Assembly (NCBI RefSeq): GCF_000521785.1
Contig: NZ_JALZ01000004.1
Span: 124,001 to 188,000 of the forward strand
Length of the DNA stretch: 64,000 nucleotides
From: Roseivivax halodurans JCM 10272
GTDB taxonomy: Bacteria > Pseudomonadota > Alphaproteobacteria > Rhodobacterales > Rhodobacteraceae
Direction: 5' to 3'
Part shown: piece after piece, positions 46,660-55,718 of the stretch
How positions within the stretch are numbered: the stretch's first letter is position 1
Layout: each line of letters opens with the position of its first letter
Program-made: the position numbers and the translations under genes
Notes under the pieces: model-generated
What the model saw: only the letters and a program-made list of their open reading frames with translations
Told to the model about the DNA's origin: nothing
The model's database searches: none

Positions 46660-47919
46660 ATGCGTCGCGTCGTGGTTACCGGAATGGGCCTGGTCACTCC
46701 GCTTGCGAGCGGGGTCGAGGAAAGCTGGAGCCGGATCCTCGCCGGCAAGTCGGGCGCGGGCCCGATCACGAAGTTCGACGCCTCGAACCTTGCCACCACC
46801 TATGCCTGCGAAGTGCCTTACGGCGACGGCTCCGACGGCACGTTCGATCCGGACACCTACCTCTCGCCCAAGGAGCGGCGGAAGGTGGACGACTTCATCC
46901 TCTACGGCATCGCCGCGGCGGAGCAGGCGGTCGCCCAGGCGGGTTGGGCCGAGGCCTCCGAGGACGAGAAGCTGCGCACCGGCGTGATGATCGGCTCGGG
47001 CATCGGCGGGCTCAATTCGATCGCCGACACTGCGCTTCTGATCCGGGACAAGGGGCCGCGGCGGGTATCGCCGTTTTTCATCCCGGGCGCGCTCATCAAC
47101 CTCATCTCGGGGCAGGTGTCGATCCGCTACGGTTACAAGGGCCCGAACCATTCGGTCGTGACCGCCTGTTCGACCGGCGCGCATGCGATCGGCGACGCCG
47201 CCCGGATGATCCGCGACGACGACGCCGACGTGATGATCGCGGGCGGCGCCGAGGGTGCGATCTCCGAGATCGGGATCGCCGGCTTCAACGCGTGCAAGGC
47301 GCTCTCGACGAAACGCGGCAACGATCCCGAGAAGGCGAGCCGGCCCTACGACAAGGACCGCGACGGCTTTGTCATGGGCGAGGGCGCGGGCATCGTCGTT
47401 CTCGAGGAATACGAGCACGCCAAGGCCCGCGGCGCAACGATCCTCGCCGAAGTCTGCGGCTACGGCATGTCGGGCGACGCCTACCACATCACCGCGCCCT
47501 CCGAGGACGGCGACGGGGCGGAGCGGTCCATGCGCGCGGCGCTGAAGCGAGCAGGGCTCGAGCCGGGCGATCTCGACTACATCAACGCCCACGGCACCTC
47601 GACCATGGCGGACGTGATCGAGCTCGCCGCGGTCGAGCGGATGCTCGGCGACGCGGCCTCGAAGGTCACCATGTCGTCCACGAAATCGGCGACCGGGCAC
47701 CTTCTCGGGGCAGCGGGCGCGATCGAGGCGATCTTCTCGATCCTCGCGATCCGCGACCAGGTGGCGCCGCCGACCATCAATCTCGACGATCCGGCGGTGG
47801 AAACCTCGATCGACCTCGCGCCGAACGCCAAGCGCGAGCGCGAGGTGCGCTACGCGCTCTCCAACTCCTTCGGCTTCGGCGGCACCAATGCGAGCGTGAT
47901 CTTCGGAAAGGTGGCCTGA
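46660..47919 (+). CDS. fabF: Beta-ketoacyl-ACP synthase II
   Basis: 419 residues from ATG at 46660 (GAGGAAGG upstream). Catalytic triad C170 (VVTACSTGAHA), H311 (NAHGTST) and H347 (KSATGHLLGAAG). Elongates acyl-ACP with malonyl-ACP in fatty acid synthesis; FabF also sets temperature-dependent unsaturated chain length. In this order acpP usually precedes fabF; here a glycosyltransferase gene does. The mltG gene follows after 4 bases, the conserved fabF-mltG arrangement. Confidence 0.96.
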   Translation: MRRVVVTGMGLVTPLASGVEESWSRILAGKSGAGPITKFDASNLATTYACEVPYGDGSDGTFDPDTYLSPKERRKVDDFILYGIAAAEQAVAQAGWAEASEDEKLRTGVMIGSGIGGLNSIADTALLIRDKGPRRVSPFFIPGALINLISGQVSIRYGYKGPNHSVVTACSTGAHAIGDAARMIRDDDADVMIAGGAEGAISEIGIAGFNACKALSTKRGNDPEKASRPYDKDRDGFVMGEGAGIVVLEEYEHAKARGATILAEVCGYGMSGDAYHITAPSEDGDGAERSMRAALKRAGLEPGDLDYINAHGTSTMADVIELAAVERMLGDAASKVTMSSTKSATGHLLGAAGAIEAIFSILAIRDQVAPPTINLDDPAVETSIDLAPNAKREREVRYALSNSFGFGGTNASVIFGKVA

Positions 47920-47923
47920 CCCC

Positions 47924-49078
47924 ATGTGGCGGCACATTGCGTCCAACGCGCTGACCTTCCTCGTCGTCCTCGTGTTCCTCGCGGGCGGGGTGCTGATCTG
48001 GGCACAGCAGGAATACGACGGCGCCGGACCGCTCAGCGAGGCGATCTGCGTGGACGTCCCGCGCGGGTCGAATTTCACCACCGTCTCCGAGGATCTTGCG
48101 GAGCAGGGCGCCGTCTCCTCGCCGATGCTGATGAGGCTCGGCGCGGATTATTCCGACAAGTCCGACCAGCTCAAGGCGGGGTCCTTCCTCGTGCCCGAAC
48201 GTTCCTCGATGGCCGAGATCGTCGACATCGTGACCCGGGGCGGCGCGTCGACCTGCGGAACCGAGGTGATCTATCGCATCGGCGTGAATTCCGCGCAGGT
48301 CGAGGTGCGGGAACTCGACCCCGCGACGGGCCGGTTCGCCGAGGTGGTGAAGTTCGATCCTGCCGCAGAGGAGGACCCCGAGGAATATACCGCGGTCCGT
48401 CAGGCGCAGGACACCCGCTACCGTATCGCGCTTGCCGAAGGCGTGACCTCCTGGCAGGTGGTCGAGGAGCTGAAGTCGGTTGATCTGCTCGAAGGCGAGG
48501 TCGAGGTCCCGGCGGAAGGATCTCTCGCGCCGAACAGCTACGAGGTCGCGCCCGGCGACACCCGTGCCGACCTGATAGACCGGATGCAGGAGGCGCAGGA
48601 GGTGATCCTCGCCGAGGCGTGGGCCAACCGCGCCGACGAATTGCCGCTCGAGAGCCCCGAGGAAGCGCTGACGCTGGCCTCGATCGTCGAGAAGGAAACC
48701 GCGCTCGCGTCGGAACGTCCGCAGGTGGCCAGCGTCTTCGTCAACCGTCTGCGCCGCGGAATGCGGCTTCAGACGGATCCGACCGTTATCTACGGCATCA
48801 CCGACGGGCAAGGCGTACTTGGCCGGGGCATCCGCCAGTCCGAATTGCGCCAAGCGACACCCTACAACACCTATGTTATCGAGGGGCTGCCTCCGACGCC
48901 GATCGCCAATCCGGGGCGCGCATCGATCGAGGCGACGCTGAACCCGGCCGAGACGCAATACGTGTTCTTCGTGGCGGATGGCACCGGCGGTCACGCCTTC
49001 GCGGAGACGCTCGACGAACACAACTCCAACGTGGCCCGGTGGCGCCAGATCGAGTCCGAGCGCGGAACGGGGAACTGA
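47924..49078 (+). CDS. mltG: Endolytic murein transglycosylase MltG
   Basis: 384 residues. One N-terminal membrane span at about 9-28 (ALTFLVVLVFLAGGVLIWAQ), a LysM-like domain, then the YceG domain with IVEKETALASERPQVASVFVNRL at 254-276, containing the conserved catalytic glutamate, and the C-terminal NPAETQYVFFVADGTGGHAFA. Cuts nascent peptidoglycan strands in the periplasm, limiting glycan length. Directly behind fabF, 4 bases apart. Confidence 0.95.
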   Translation: MWRHIASNALTFLVVLVFLAGGVLIWAQQEYDGAGPLSEAICVDVPRGSNFTTVSEDLAEQGAVSSPMLMRLGADYSDKSDQLKAGSFLVPERSSMAEIVDIVTRGGASTCGTEVIYRIGVNSAQVEVRELDPATGRFAEVVKFDPAAEEDPEEYTAVRQAQDTRYRIALAEGVTSWQVVEELKSVDLLEGEVEVPAEGSLAPNSYEVAPGDTRADLIDRMQEAQEVILAEAWANRADELPLESPEEALTLASIVEKETALASERPQVASVFVNRLRRGMRLQTDPTVIYGITDGQGVLGRGIRQSELRQATPYNTYVIEGLPPTPIANPGRASIEATLNPAETQYVFFVADGTGGHAFAETLDEHNSNVARWRQIESERGTGN

Positions 49079-49114
49079 CGCAGCCGCTGCGTGTTCCCGC
49101 AACGTTCGTGACGG

Positions 49115-49142
49115 TTGTCCCCCGAGACGCATCACCTATATC
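49115..49142 (+). promoter_or_regulatory. Candidate promoter of the LOV histidine kinase
   Basis: TTGTCC (49115-49120), 16 bases, TATATC (49137-49142), 96 bases before the kinase start. Confidence 0.4.
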
Positions 49143-49156
49143 TGACCGAGATCAAT

Positions 49157-49187
49157 GGCATCCCGCGCATCTTTCGTGCGGGATGCC
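49157..49187 (+). terminator. Stem-loop upstream of the LOV kinase (terminator of mltG or leader structure)
   Basis: GGCATCCCGC (49157-49166), 11-base loop, GCGGGATGCC (49178-49187), then CTTTC. It lies 79 bases after mltG and 51 bases before the kinase start, and downstream of the TATATC box, so it could end the fabF-mltG transcript or fold in the kinase leader. Confidence 0.5.
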
Positions 49188-49237
49188 CTTTCACGGCGTG
49201 ATGCGAGATCGCGCAAAGGGACCGAGGGACGGCGTCT

Positions 49238-50368
49238 ATGACGGGAATGTCTGAACAGGGTGCAGAGGCGCTGCTCGGATCTGCCGTGCGACATTCCCCC
49301 TTGTCCATCGTGCTGACGGATCCGCGGCTCGACGACAACCCGATCACCTATGTCAACGACAGCTTCCAGCGGACGACGCTCTACAGCCGCGAATTCGCCC
49401 TCGGTAGGAACTGCCGTTTTCTTCAGGGCGAGGAGACGGATCCCCGCGATGTTCAGCGTATGCGCGACGGCCTGACGGCGCGCGAGCAGTTCGAGCTGAC
49501 GATCGTGAACCACAAGGCCGACGGGACCCCGTTCACCAACCAGCTGCTGATCTCGCCCGTGCACGACGACGACGGCGAGGTGGTGGCGTTCTTCGGACTG
49601 CAGCGCGAGGTCACGGACAGGCAGGCCTCGAGCGCCCGGGAAGACACCGAACGCGCGCGGGACGGCGCCAGCCAGATGCTGCGCGAGTTGCAGCACCGGG
49701 TGAAGAACCATCTCTCGATGGTGGTCTCGATGATCCGGATGCAGGCCCGCCGGGACGTGACACGCGACAGCTTCAAAGCGCTCTCTCGGCGGATCGAGGC
49801 CCTGGCGCTGCTCTACGAGGAGCTCTTCAAGCTCAATATCGATGGCGGTGAGGACCGCTCGATCGCCGCCGGCGCGTATCTTTCTCGGATCGCGTCCGTT
49901 CTCTCCGGCATCGAGGGACGGGACGCGGTGCGCATCACGATCAACTGCGATGCGGTCGACCTCTCGGTCGATCAGGCCGCGCGCTGCGGGCTGCTTCTCT
50001 CCGAGCTCGTGACGAACGCGCTCGAACACGCTTTCGAGGAACGCGACCACGGCGAGATATCGGTCGGCTTCGGGCTGACCGAAGCGGGCCGGGTGCAGCT
50101 TAGGGTCAAGGACGACGGGATCGGACTGCCCGAGGGAAGCAACTGGCCATACGGGGCAGACAGCCTTCGGCAGCAGCGTGATCGGGCGGAGGATGCCGCC
50201 GGGGGCGCGGACGGCAGGCTCGACACGACCGGTTCCAATGCGGACCCGGGCGTCGGCGGAAGTATCGTCGTGGCTCTGGCAAGCTCGCTCGACGCCGACA
50301 TCGACGTCGCCCCCGTGGGGGACGGCAAAGGCACCTGCGTGACCATCGAGTTCGACCAGGAGATCTGA
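49238..50368 (+). CDS. LOV-domain (blue light) sensor histidine kinase, HisKA_2/HWE type
   Basis: 376 residues. Residues 15-128 form a LOV-type PAS domain: the flavin-binding cysteine is C59 in GRNCRFLQG, with NHKADGTPFTNQLLISPV at 91-108 and Q122 in FFGLQREVTDR. The kinase part has phospho-acceptor H153 in ELQHRVKNHLSM, the N-box ELVTNALEHAFEE, and KDDGIGLPEG at 291-300. Between this and the last glycine box (GVGGSIVVALASSLDADI, about 338-355) sits an extra hydrophilic stretch of about 35 residues. Likely a cytosolic blue-light sensor that phosphorylates an unlinked receiver. No cognate regulator gene adjoins it. Start 49238 follows GAGGGA. Confidence 0.93.
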   Translation: MTGMSEQGAEALLGSAVRHSPLSIVLTDPRLDDNPITYVNDSFQRTTLYSREFALGRNCRFLQGEETDPRDVQRMRDGLTAREQFELTIVNHKADGTPFTNQLLISPVHDDDGEVVAFFGLQREVTDRQASSAREDTERARDGASQMLRELQHRVKNHLSMVVSMIRMQARRDVTRDSFKALSRRIEALALLYEELFKLNIDGGEDRSIAAGAYLSRIASVLSGIEGRDAVRITINCDAVDLSVDQAARCGLLLSELVTNALEHAFEERDHGEISVGFGLTEAGRVQLRVKDDGIGLPEGSNWPYGADSLRQQRDRAEDAAGGADGRLDTTGSNADPGVGGSIVVALASSLDADIDVAPVGDGKGTCVTIEFDQEI

Positions 50369-50479
50369 ACCGGCTGTCAGTCAAAGGCTTTCGGATATGT
50401 TTGCCTGGGCTCCTGTTTCGAATTCATGCCGGCAGAGGCTGACGGGCAGCGGGTGGACCGGCAAAGGCTGAGAGCGACG

Positions 50480-50509
50480 GGGCTGCGGATGCGTCAGGTT
50501 TCGCAGCCC
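50480..50509 (+). terminator. Hairpin after the LOV kinase
   Basis: GGGCTGCG (50480-50487), 14-base loop, CGCAGCCC (50502-50509). No T-tract; weak candidate. Confidence 0.25.
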
Positions 50510-50541
50510 GCCAAGAAAGCAAGACTCACAAGGAGGCTTTG

Positions 50542-50721
50542 ATGAGCGAGAGCGACGAGGATTTGCAGTACTTCCGGGAGCAGCTCTACGAGGTCGAGGC
50601 CGAGAACCAAAGGTTGGCTGCCATCCTGCAGAGTGCCCGGGACTTCGTCGACGGCAAGTCGGGCACTGCGATGTCGGCCGAACATGTCGAGCAACTGAGC
50701 CGGCTTCTGAACTCTGCCTGA
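50542..50721 (+). CDS. Small acidic coiled-coil-like protein
   Basis: 59 residues from ATG at 50542, with AAGGAGG upstream. Residues 7-30 (DLQYFREQLYEVEAENQRLAAI) show a heptad pattern typical of a short coiled coil; the C-terminal helix is AEHVEQLSRLLNS. No signal or membrane span. Excellent ribosome site supports a real gene. It follows the LOV kinase by 173 bases. Function unknown; a partner or adaptor role is only a guess. Confidence 0.7.
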   Translation: MSESDEDLQYFREQLYEVEAENQRLAAILQSARDFVDGKSGTAMSAEHVEQLSRLLNSA

Positions 50722-50972
50722 CAGAACGGCGTCCCTTCGGGGGGCGATATTTTCGGACCTCCATTGAAGGCGAGGCGGGCCTCCCCCACTTCTTTCGAGT
50801 TGGGCCGGAGATTCCGATCAAGATGGACCACCGACAGGCCGGGCACGTGACCGAGGTCGATGAGGCTCTGAGCGTTCGCGCAGCCTCATCGCTGCATCGC
50901 GCCTCGTGTAGGTCGGTCCGTGACGATCTCCGCTCCACCATCTGCAACGCAGCGTCATCATGGGAGGTCGAG

Positions 50973-51110
50973 ATGGCGAAGGGAAAGTCGAAGCGAGGCC
51001 GTGAAGAAAAGAAACCCAAGAAGATCAAGGAGAAGGTGCTCGCTACCGCCGACTCCCTGAAGGGCAAGACCGTCACGGCGATGACCGGCAAGAACACGAA
51101 GCCGGCATAA
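50973..51110 (+). CDS. Very small basic lysine-rich protein
   Basis: 45 residues from ATG at 50973 with GGGAGG upstream. Composition is about one third Lys/Arg, with MAKGKSKRGREEKKPKKIKE at the start and GKTVTAMTGKNTKPA at the end. Short MAKG...KKPKK proteins of unknown function are common in alphaproteobacteria; they might bind nucleic acid. An in-frame extension to 50823 lacks a good ribosome site. Confidence 0.6.
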   Translation: MAKGKSKRGREEKKPKKIKEKVLATADSLKGKTVTAMTGKNTKPA

Positions 51111-51450
51111 CCCGCGAACCGGCCGGGTGCGGCCCGCCGCCCCGGCCGAGAAGATGTCCGATGCGCAGATCGCACGACGGCGCGAGATGCGGAATGTGAG
51201 ATGTCTCGGCGTTGGTGTCTCGGTCACTCCCATGGAGTTGCGCTGGAGCGGAATTTGCCAACGTCCTCAATGACAGCGCCTCGCAAGAGATAAAGACCGC
51301 GGCGCGTCTTCATGCGTGTCTGTCTGCACCAGCAAAGAACCATTCGGGCGCCGCAGCTTCCTGCGCGGAGCCTCACATTTCCGCCATCTGAGCGTCATCG
51401 CATTGATCTCGCCTCGGTCGGCCACACCCTCGGCACCTGAACCTTTGAAT
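51111..51450. other. 340-base intergenic region before the RND adaptor gene
   Basis: No gene with a sound start or ribosome site was seen on either strand. No strong terminator or operator was recognised. It should contain the promoter of the RND operon, which has no adjacent regulator gene. Confidence 0.5.
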
Positions 51451-52569
51451 ATGTCAGGCGCGAAGAGATCATGGGCCGTGGGTAAATTTGCTAGGATTCT
51501 GGGAGGCACCTGCCTTGTTGCGGCTTTTGCGGCGGCAGGACTTTTCGGCACCGAATATCTTCTGTCGTCGGAAAGCGCGGCGAACCAGCCGCAGCAGGGC
51601 GGACAGCAGCAAGCGACGCGGGTCGGAGTAAGCGAACCCACACGCCGCGAGTTTGCGACCGAGGTGTCGGCCGTCGGAACCATCATGCCCGTGCGCCAGG
51701 TCGACATTGCATCGTCGGTCGAGGGTCGCGTCACGGAGGTTGCGGTGTCCTCCGGGGCCGAGGTCGAGCAGGGCGAGCTTCTAGCGCAGCTCGACGCCCG
51801 CGCCGAGCGCGCCGCGCTGCGCAGTGCCGAGGCCACGCTCTCGGAAGCCGAACAGAACTTGGCGCGGATCGAGCTCCTGAACGAGTCCAACACCGCGGCC
51901 GAGCAGCGGCTCGAGCAGGCCCGCGCGACCTTCGCCCGGGCCGAGGGGGACGTGATGGCGGCGCGCGCCGCTCTGGAGGACCGGACGGTGACGGCGCCGT
52001 TTGCCGGCACGCTCGGTTTCGTGGATCTCGACGCTGGTGCCTATGTGACGCCGTCGACCACCATCGCCCGGCTCTCCGATCTTTCGGTTGTACAGGTCGA
52101 TCTGTCCCTCCCGGAGCGGTATTTCGAACAGGTATCGCCGGGCCAGAGGGTCGAGCTGACCGTTCCGGCGTATCCCGATGCCGGCTTCTCGGGCACGGTG
52201 ACCGTCCGGGACAGCGCGGTGGCGGCGGGGTCGCGCAGCTTTGACGTGCGCGCCGAGATCTCGAATGCGGACCGGCGACTCGTCGGGGGAATGTTCGCGC
52301 AGACCCGGGTCGTCTTCGGAACCTATGACGGCCTCGCCGTGCCGGACGATGCGATCATCAGCGAGGGTGCCCGAACCTTCGTCTACACCGTGTCGGACGG
52401 GCAGGCGGCCCGGCAGACGGTGTCGCTCGGCGGCTCTGCGGGCTCCTTGACGGAGGTGACCGAAGGCATCGAGGAAGGCGACCGGATCGTGGTCACCGGC
52501 TGGGACAACCTGCGCGACGGGGCTCCGGTCGAGGTTGCCGAGAATGTGGCCCGCGAGGGCCTGGAATGA
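51451..52569 (+). CDS. RND efflux periplasmic adaptor subunit
   Basis: 372 residues from ATG at 51451 (no clear ribosome site). One N-terminal anchor at about 12-31 (ILGGTCLVAAFAAAGLFG), a Gln-rich linker, then the HlyD/AcrA arrangement: lipoyl half (VDIASSVEGRVTEVAVSSGAEVEQGE), helical hairpin ERAALRSAEATLSEAEQNLARIE, lipoyl second half (TVTAPFAGTLGFV), and beta-barrel/membrane-proximal domains. Links the RND pump to an outer membrane channel; no such channel gene is here. Its stop overlaps the pump start (ATGA). Confidence 0.93.
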   Translation: MSGAKRSWAVGKFARILGGTCLVAAFAAAGLFGTEYLLSSESAANQPQQGGQQQATRVGVSEPTRREFATEVSAVGTIMPVRQVDIASSVEGRVTEVAVSSGAEVEQGELLAQLDARAERAALRSAEATLSEAEQNLARIELLNESNTAAEQRLEQARATFARAEGDVMAARAALEDRTVTAPFAGTLGFVDLDAGAYVTPSTTIARLSDLSVVQVDLSLPERYFEQVSPGQRVELTVPAYPDAGFSGTVTVRDSAVAAGSRSFDVRAEISNADRRLVGGMFAQTRVVFGTYDGLAVPDDAIISEGARTFVYTVSDGQAARQTVSLGGSAGSLTEVTEGIEEGDRIVVTGWDNLRDGAPVEVAENVAREGLE

Positions 52570-55500
52570 CGCTGTCGGACCTCTGCCTGCGCCGGCCGGT
52601 GCTCGCCACGGTGATGTCGATCCTGATCGTCATCCTCGGCATCGCCAGCCTCACCCGCATGCCAGTCCGCGAATTGCCCGACACGAGCACGGCGCAGGTG
52701 ACCGTGAGCGTGCAATATGTCGGCGCGGGGCCGGGGGTCGTCGACAGCGAGATCACCTCCGTAATCGAAGGCGCGATCTCCACGGTTGCCGGGATTGATC
52801 GGATCTCGACCGAGGCCGAGCTCGGCGGCTCGCGTACCGTCATCACGTTCCGTCAGGATCGCGACATCGACCAAGCGGCCTCGGACGTGCGCGCCGCGGT
52901 GCAGGCGGTCTCGGGCGATCTTCCCGAGGAGGCCGAGGAGCCCGAGGTCGAGAAGAACGACAGCCAGGGCGATCCGATCATCTGGATGACGATGACTTCG
53001 GACAGGATGTCGGCGACCGAGCTCACCGATTACGCCGACCGCTTCGTCACGGACCGGCTCGAGACGCTGTCGGGGGTCGCCGCGGTCAACATCTACGGCG
53101 ACCGGCCCTATGCGCTGCGCGTCTGGCTCGAGGCCGACGCGATGGCTGCGCGTGACGTGACCGTGAACGAGGTCAGCGAGGCGCTGCGCAACAACAACCT
53201 CGAGCTTCCGGCCGGTCAGATCGAAAGCTCGTACCGCACCTATCTGCTGCGGACGCAGACCCGCCTGACCGAAGTGGACGAGTTCGAAAACCTGATCGTA
53301 CGCGAGGTGGACGGCTTCCAGATCAGGCTCGGAGATGTTGCACGGGTCGAGATCGGCACCGAGAGCGACGATTCCAACTTCCGCTCGAATGGAGAGACGG
53401 CCATTGGGCTCGGAGTGCTGCGGCAATCCTCGGCGAACACCCTGTCGATCTCCTCCGCAGTGAACGAGGAGGTCGGAGCGATCCAGGAGGACCTGCCGGA
53501 AGGCATGACGCTGGACGTCTCGAGCGACGATGCGGACTTCATCCGCAACTCGATCCGTCAGGTCCTCTCGACGCTCGCCATCGCGGTCGCGGTGGTGGTC
53601 GCGGTGATCTACCTGTTCCTCACATCGGTGCGGGCGACGATCGTGCCGGCGGTGACGATCCCCATTGCGCTGCTCAGTGCCTGCGCCGGCATCGGGCTTG
53701 CCGGGTTCTCGATCAACATCCTCACGCTCTTCGCGCTGATCCTCGCCATCGGTCTCGTGGTCGACGACGCCATCGTCGTGCTCGAGAACATCGAGCGCCG
53801 GGTGGAAGAGGGCGATCCGCCGGGCGAGGCCGCCCGCCAGGGCGCCAATCAGGTGTTCTTTGCGGTGGTTTCGACCTCCGCGACCCTGATCGCGGTCTTC
53901 GTGCCGCTGTCCTTCCTGCAGGGCGAGATCGGCCGGCTCTTCTCCGAGTTCGGGATCACTCTTGCCATCTCCGTTGCGGTGTCGTCCTTCGTCGCGTTGT
54001 CGCTCTGCCCGGTGATCGCGGCCCGCCTCCTGAAGCCCGGCATGAACGAGGGGCGCTTCGCGCGTTTCGTTCACAGCGCGACGACGCGGCTCTCGAACGG
54101 CTACCGCAGCCTGCTGGAGAGGGCGATCCGTGTGCCGGTCGTGATCCTCGGCATCGCGGCATTGATGACCGGTATTTCCTGGACGCTTTATCAGCAGCTT
54201 CCCTCGCAGCTGACGCCGGAAGAGGATCGCGGCGTCTTCTTCGTCAGCGTCTCGGCGCCGGCCGGATCCGCGCTCGGCCTGACCGACGCTGCGGTGAGCG
54301 AGGTGGAGGCGCTGATCGAGCCCTATCGCGAGGAGGGGATCGTCGACGACGTCATCGCGATCGTGGGTCAATACGGCGAGACCGGCCGCGCCTTCCTGGT
54401 GGCGGGGATGTCTCCCTGGGGCGAGCGCGAGATGGGGCCGCGCGACGTGATTGCCGAATTGCGACCGAAGTTCGAAAAGATCACGCTTGCCTCCATCCGT
54501 ACGTTTGCGCCCTCGGGCTTGAATGCGGGCGGCGGGTCCGGGCTCGAGGTGATCGTGACCGCCCCGAGCTTCGAGCAGGCGGCGGATTATTCCGCGCAGC
54601 TCGAGCAGGCAATGCGCGACAGCAGCGACATTACCGGCGTCCGGCGGTCCTACGAGGTCAACACGCCGGGCTACGATATCCGCGTCAACCGCGAACTCGC
54701 GCGATCCATCGGCGTCGAGGCGCGCGCGATCTCCGACAGCGTGCGGACCTTCTTCGCCTCCGCCGAGGTCACCGAGTTCATTCAGCAGGATCGGCAATAT
54801 CCGGTGATCCTGCAGGCGCCCGAGGATCTGCGCGCCACGACGGACAACTTGCGCGGGCTGAACATCCGCACCGCGGCAGGCGACCTCGTCCCGCTCGACG
54901 GGCTGGTGGAGCTCGAGCGCCGCGCGTCGGTTGCCGCCTATAGCCGCTTCAACAGGCAACCTGCGGTCGAGATCAGCGGCTCGCCCGCATCGGGTGTGGA
55001 TCTTGGCACCGCCGTCGCGACGGTCGAGCGCCTCGCCGGAGAGCTACCCCCCCAGATGTCGATCGCCTTCTCCGGTCAGGCTGAGCAGTTCCAGGAGACC
55101 TCGGGGGGCATCCTCGTCACCTTCGCGCTGGCGCTGCTGGTCGTCTTTCTCGTCCTCGCGGCGCAATTTGAGAGCTTCGTGCAGCCGGTGATCATCCTGC
55201 TGTCGGTGCCGCTCGCCGTCGCCGGGGCGCTGATCACGCTCTTCGCGCTCGGCGAAGCGGTGAACATCTATTCGCAGGTGGGGATGGTCATGCTGATCGG
55301 CCTCATGGCCAAGAACGGCATCCTGATCGTGGAATTCGCCAACCAGCTGCGCGAGGAGGGCCGCTCGGTCCGGGACGCCGTGATCGAAGCGTCCGCAGTG
55401 CGTCTGCGCCCGATCCTGATGACGGTCCTCTCGACGGTCCTCGGCGCGGTGCCGCTGGTCTTCTCGAGCGGGGCGGGGGCCGAGAGCCGGTTCTCCATCG

Positions 55501-55655
55501 GCATCGTCATCATCGGCGGCTTTCTCGTCGCCTCGATCCTGACGCTGTTCCTGACGCCGGTGCTCTACGATCTGCTGCAATCGGATCGGGAGAAGGACGA
55601 AGCCAGTGCCGGTTCCGAGCCGGTCTCGAGCGGGGCCGGCGCGCCGGCTTCGTGA
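52566..55655 (+). CDS. RND efflux transporter permease (HAE1/MexB-type)
   Basis: 1029 residues, normal for the family. Twelve spans, with the first helix at 12-28 and the proton-relay aspartates D400 and D401 in IGLVVDDAIVVLENIERRV. Two large periplasmic loops after spans 1 and 7. The conserved GLMAKNGILIVEFANQLREEG lies late in the protein, followed by the last two helices. Exports drugs, detergents or other hydrophobic compounds by proton antiport. Translationally coupled to the adaptor gene. Substrate unknown. Confidence 0.95.
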   Translation: MTLSDLCLRRPVLATVMSILIVILGIASLTRMPVRELPDTSTAQVTVSVQYVGAGPGVVDSEITSVIEGAISTVAGIDRISTEAELGGSRTVITFRQDRDIDQAASDVRAAVQAVSGDLPEEAEEPEVEKNDSQGDPIIWMTMTSDRMSATELTDYADRFVTDRLETLSGVAAVNIYGDRPYALRVWLEADAMAARDVTVNEVSEALRNNNLELPAGQIESSYRTYLLRTQTRLTEVDEFENLIVREVDGFQIRLGDVARVEIGTESDDSNFRSNGETAIGLGVLRQSSANTLSISSAVNEEVGAIQEDLPEGMTLDVSSDDADFIRNSIRQVLSTLAIAVAVVVAVIYLFLTSVRATIVPAVTIPIALLSACAGIGLAGFSINILTLFALILAIGLVVDDAIVVLENIERRVEEGDPPGEAARQGANQVFFAVVSTSATLIAVFVPLSFLQGEIGRLFSEFGITLAISVAVSSFVALSLCPVIAARLLKPGMNEGRFARFVHSATTRLSNGYRSLLERAIRVPVVILGIAALMTGISWTLYQQLPSQLTPEEDRGVFFVSVSAPAGSALGLTDAAVSEVEALIEPYREEGIVDDVIAIVGQYGETGRAFLVAGMSPWGEREMGPRDVIAELRPKFEKITLASIRTFAPSGLNAGGGSGLEVIVTAPSFEQAADYSAQLEQAMRDSSDITGVRRSYEVNTPGYDIRVNRELARSIGVEARAISDSVRTFFASAEVTEFIQQDRQYPVILQAPEDLRATTDNLRGLNIRTAAGDLVPLDGLVELERRASVAAYSRFNRQPAVEISGSPASGVDLGTAVATVERLAGELPPQMSIAFSGQAEQFQETSGGILVTFALALLVVFLVLAAQFESFVQPVIILLSVPLAVAGALITLFALGEAVNIYSQVGMVMLIGLMAKNGILIVEFANQLREEGRSVRDAVIEASAVRLRPILMTVLSTVLGAVPLVFSSGAGAESRFSIGIVIIGGFLVASILTLFLTPVLYDLLQSDREKDEASAGSEPVSSGAGAPAS

Positions 55656-55670
55656 GTGGCGTGGTCGCAC

Positions 55671-55707
55671 CGCGGGGCGATGTCGTCGGCGCAGGACGCG
55701 CCCCGCG
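55671..55707. terminator. Possible bidirectional hairpin between RND and yebC
   Basis: CGCGGGGCG (55671-55679), 19-base loop, CGCCCCGCG (55699-55707), in the 63-base gap between the convergent stops. No T-tract. Confidence 0.35.
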
Positions 55708-55718
55708 ACGGGCGCAGC

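Noticed and set aside
50823-50972. N-terminal extension of the 45-residue basic protein
   Set aside because: The extension lacks a ribosome site and differs in composition, while ATG at 50973 follows GGGAGG.
52383-54959. An 858-codon open frame antisense to the RND pump
   Set aside because: Composition is that of a shadow frame (Arg, His, Asp repeats), and the RND frame is complete and full length.
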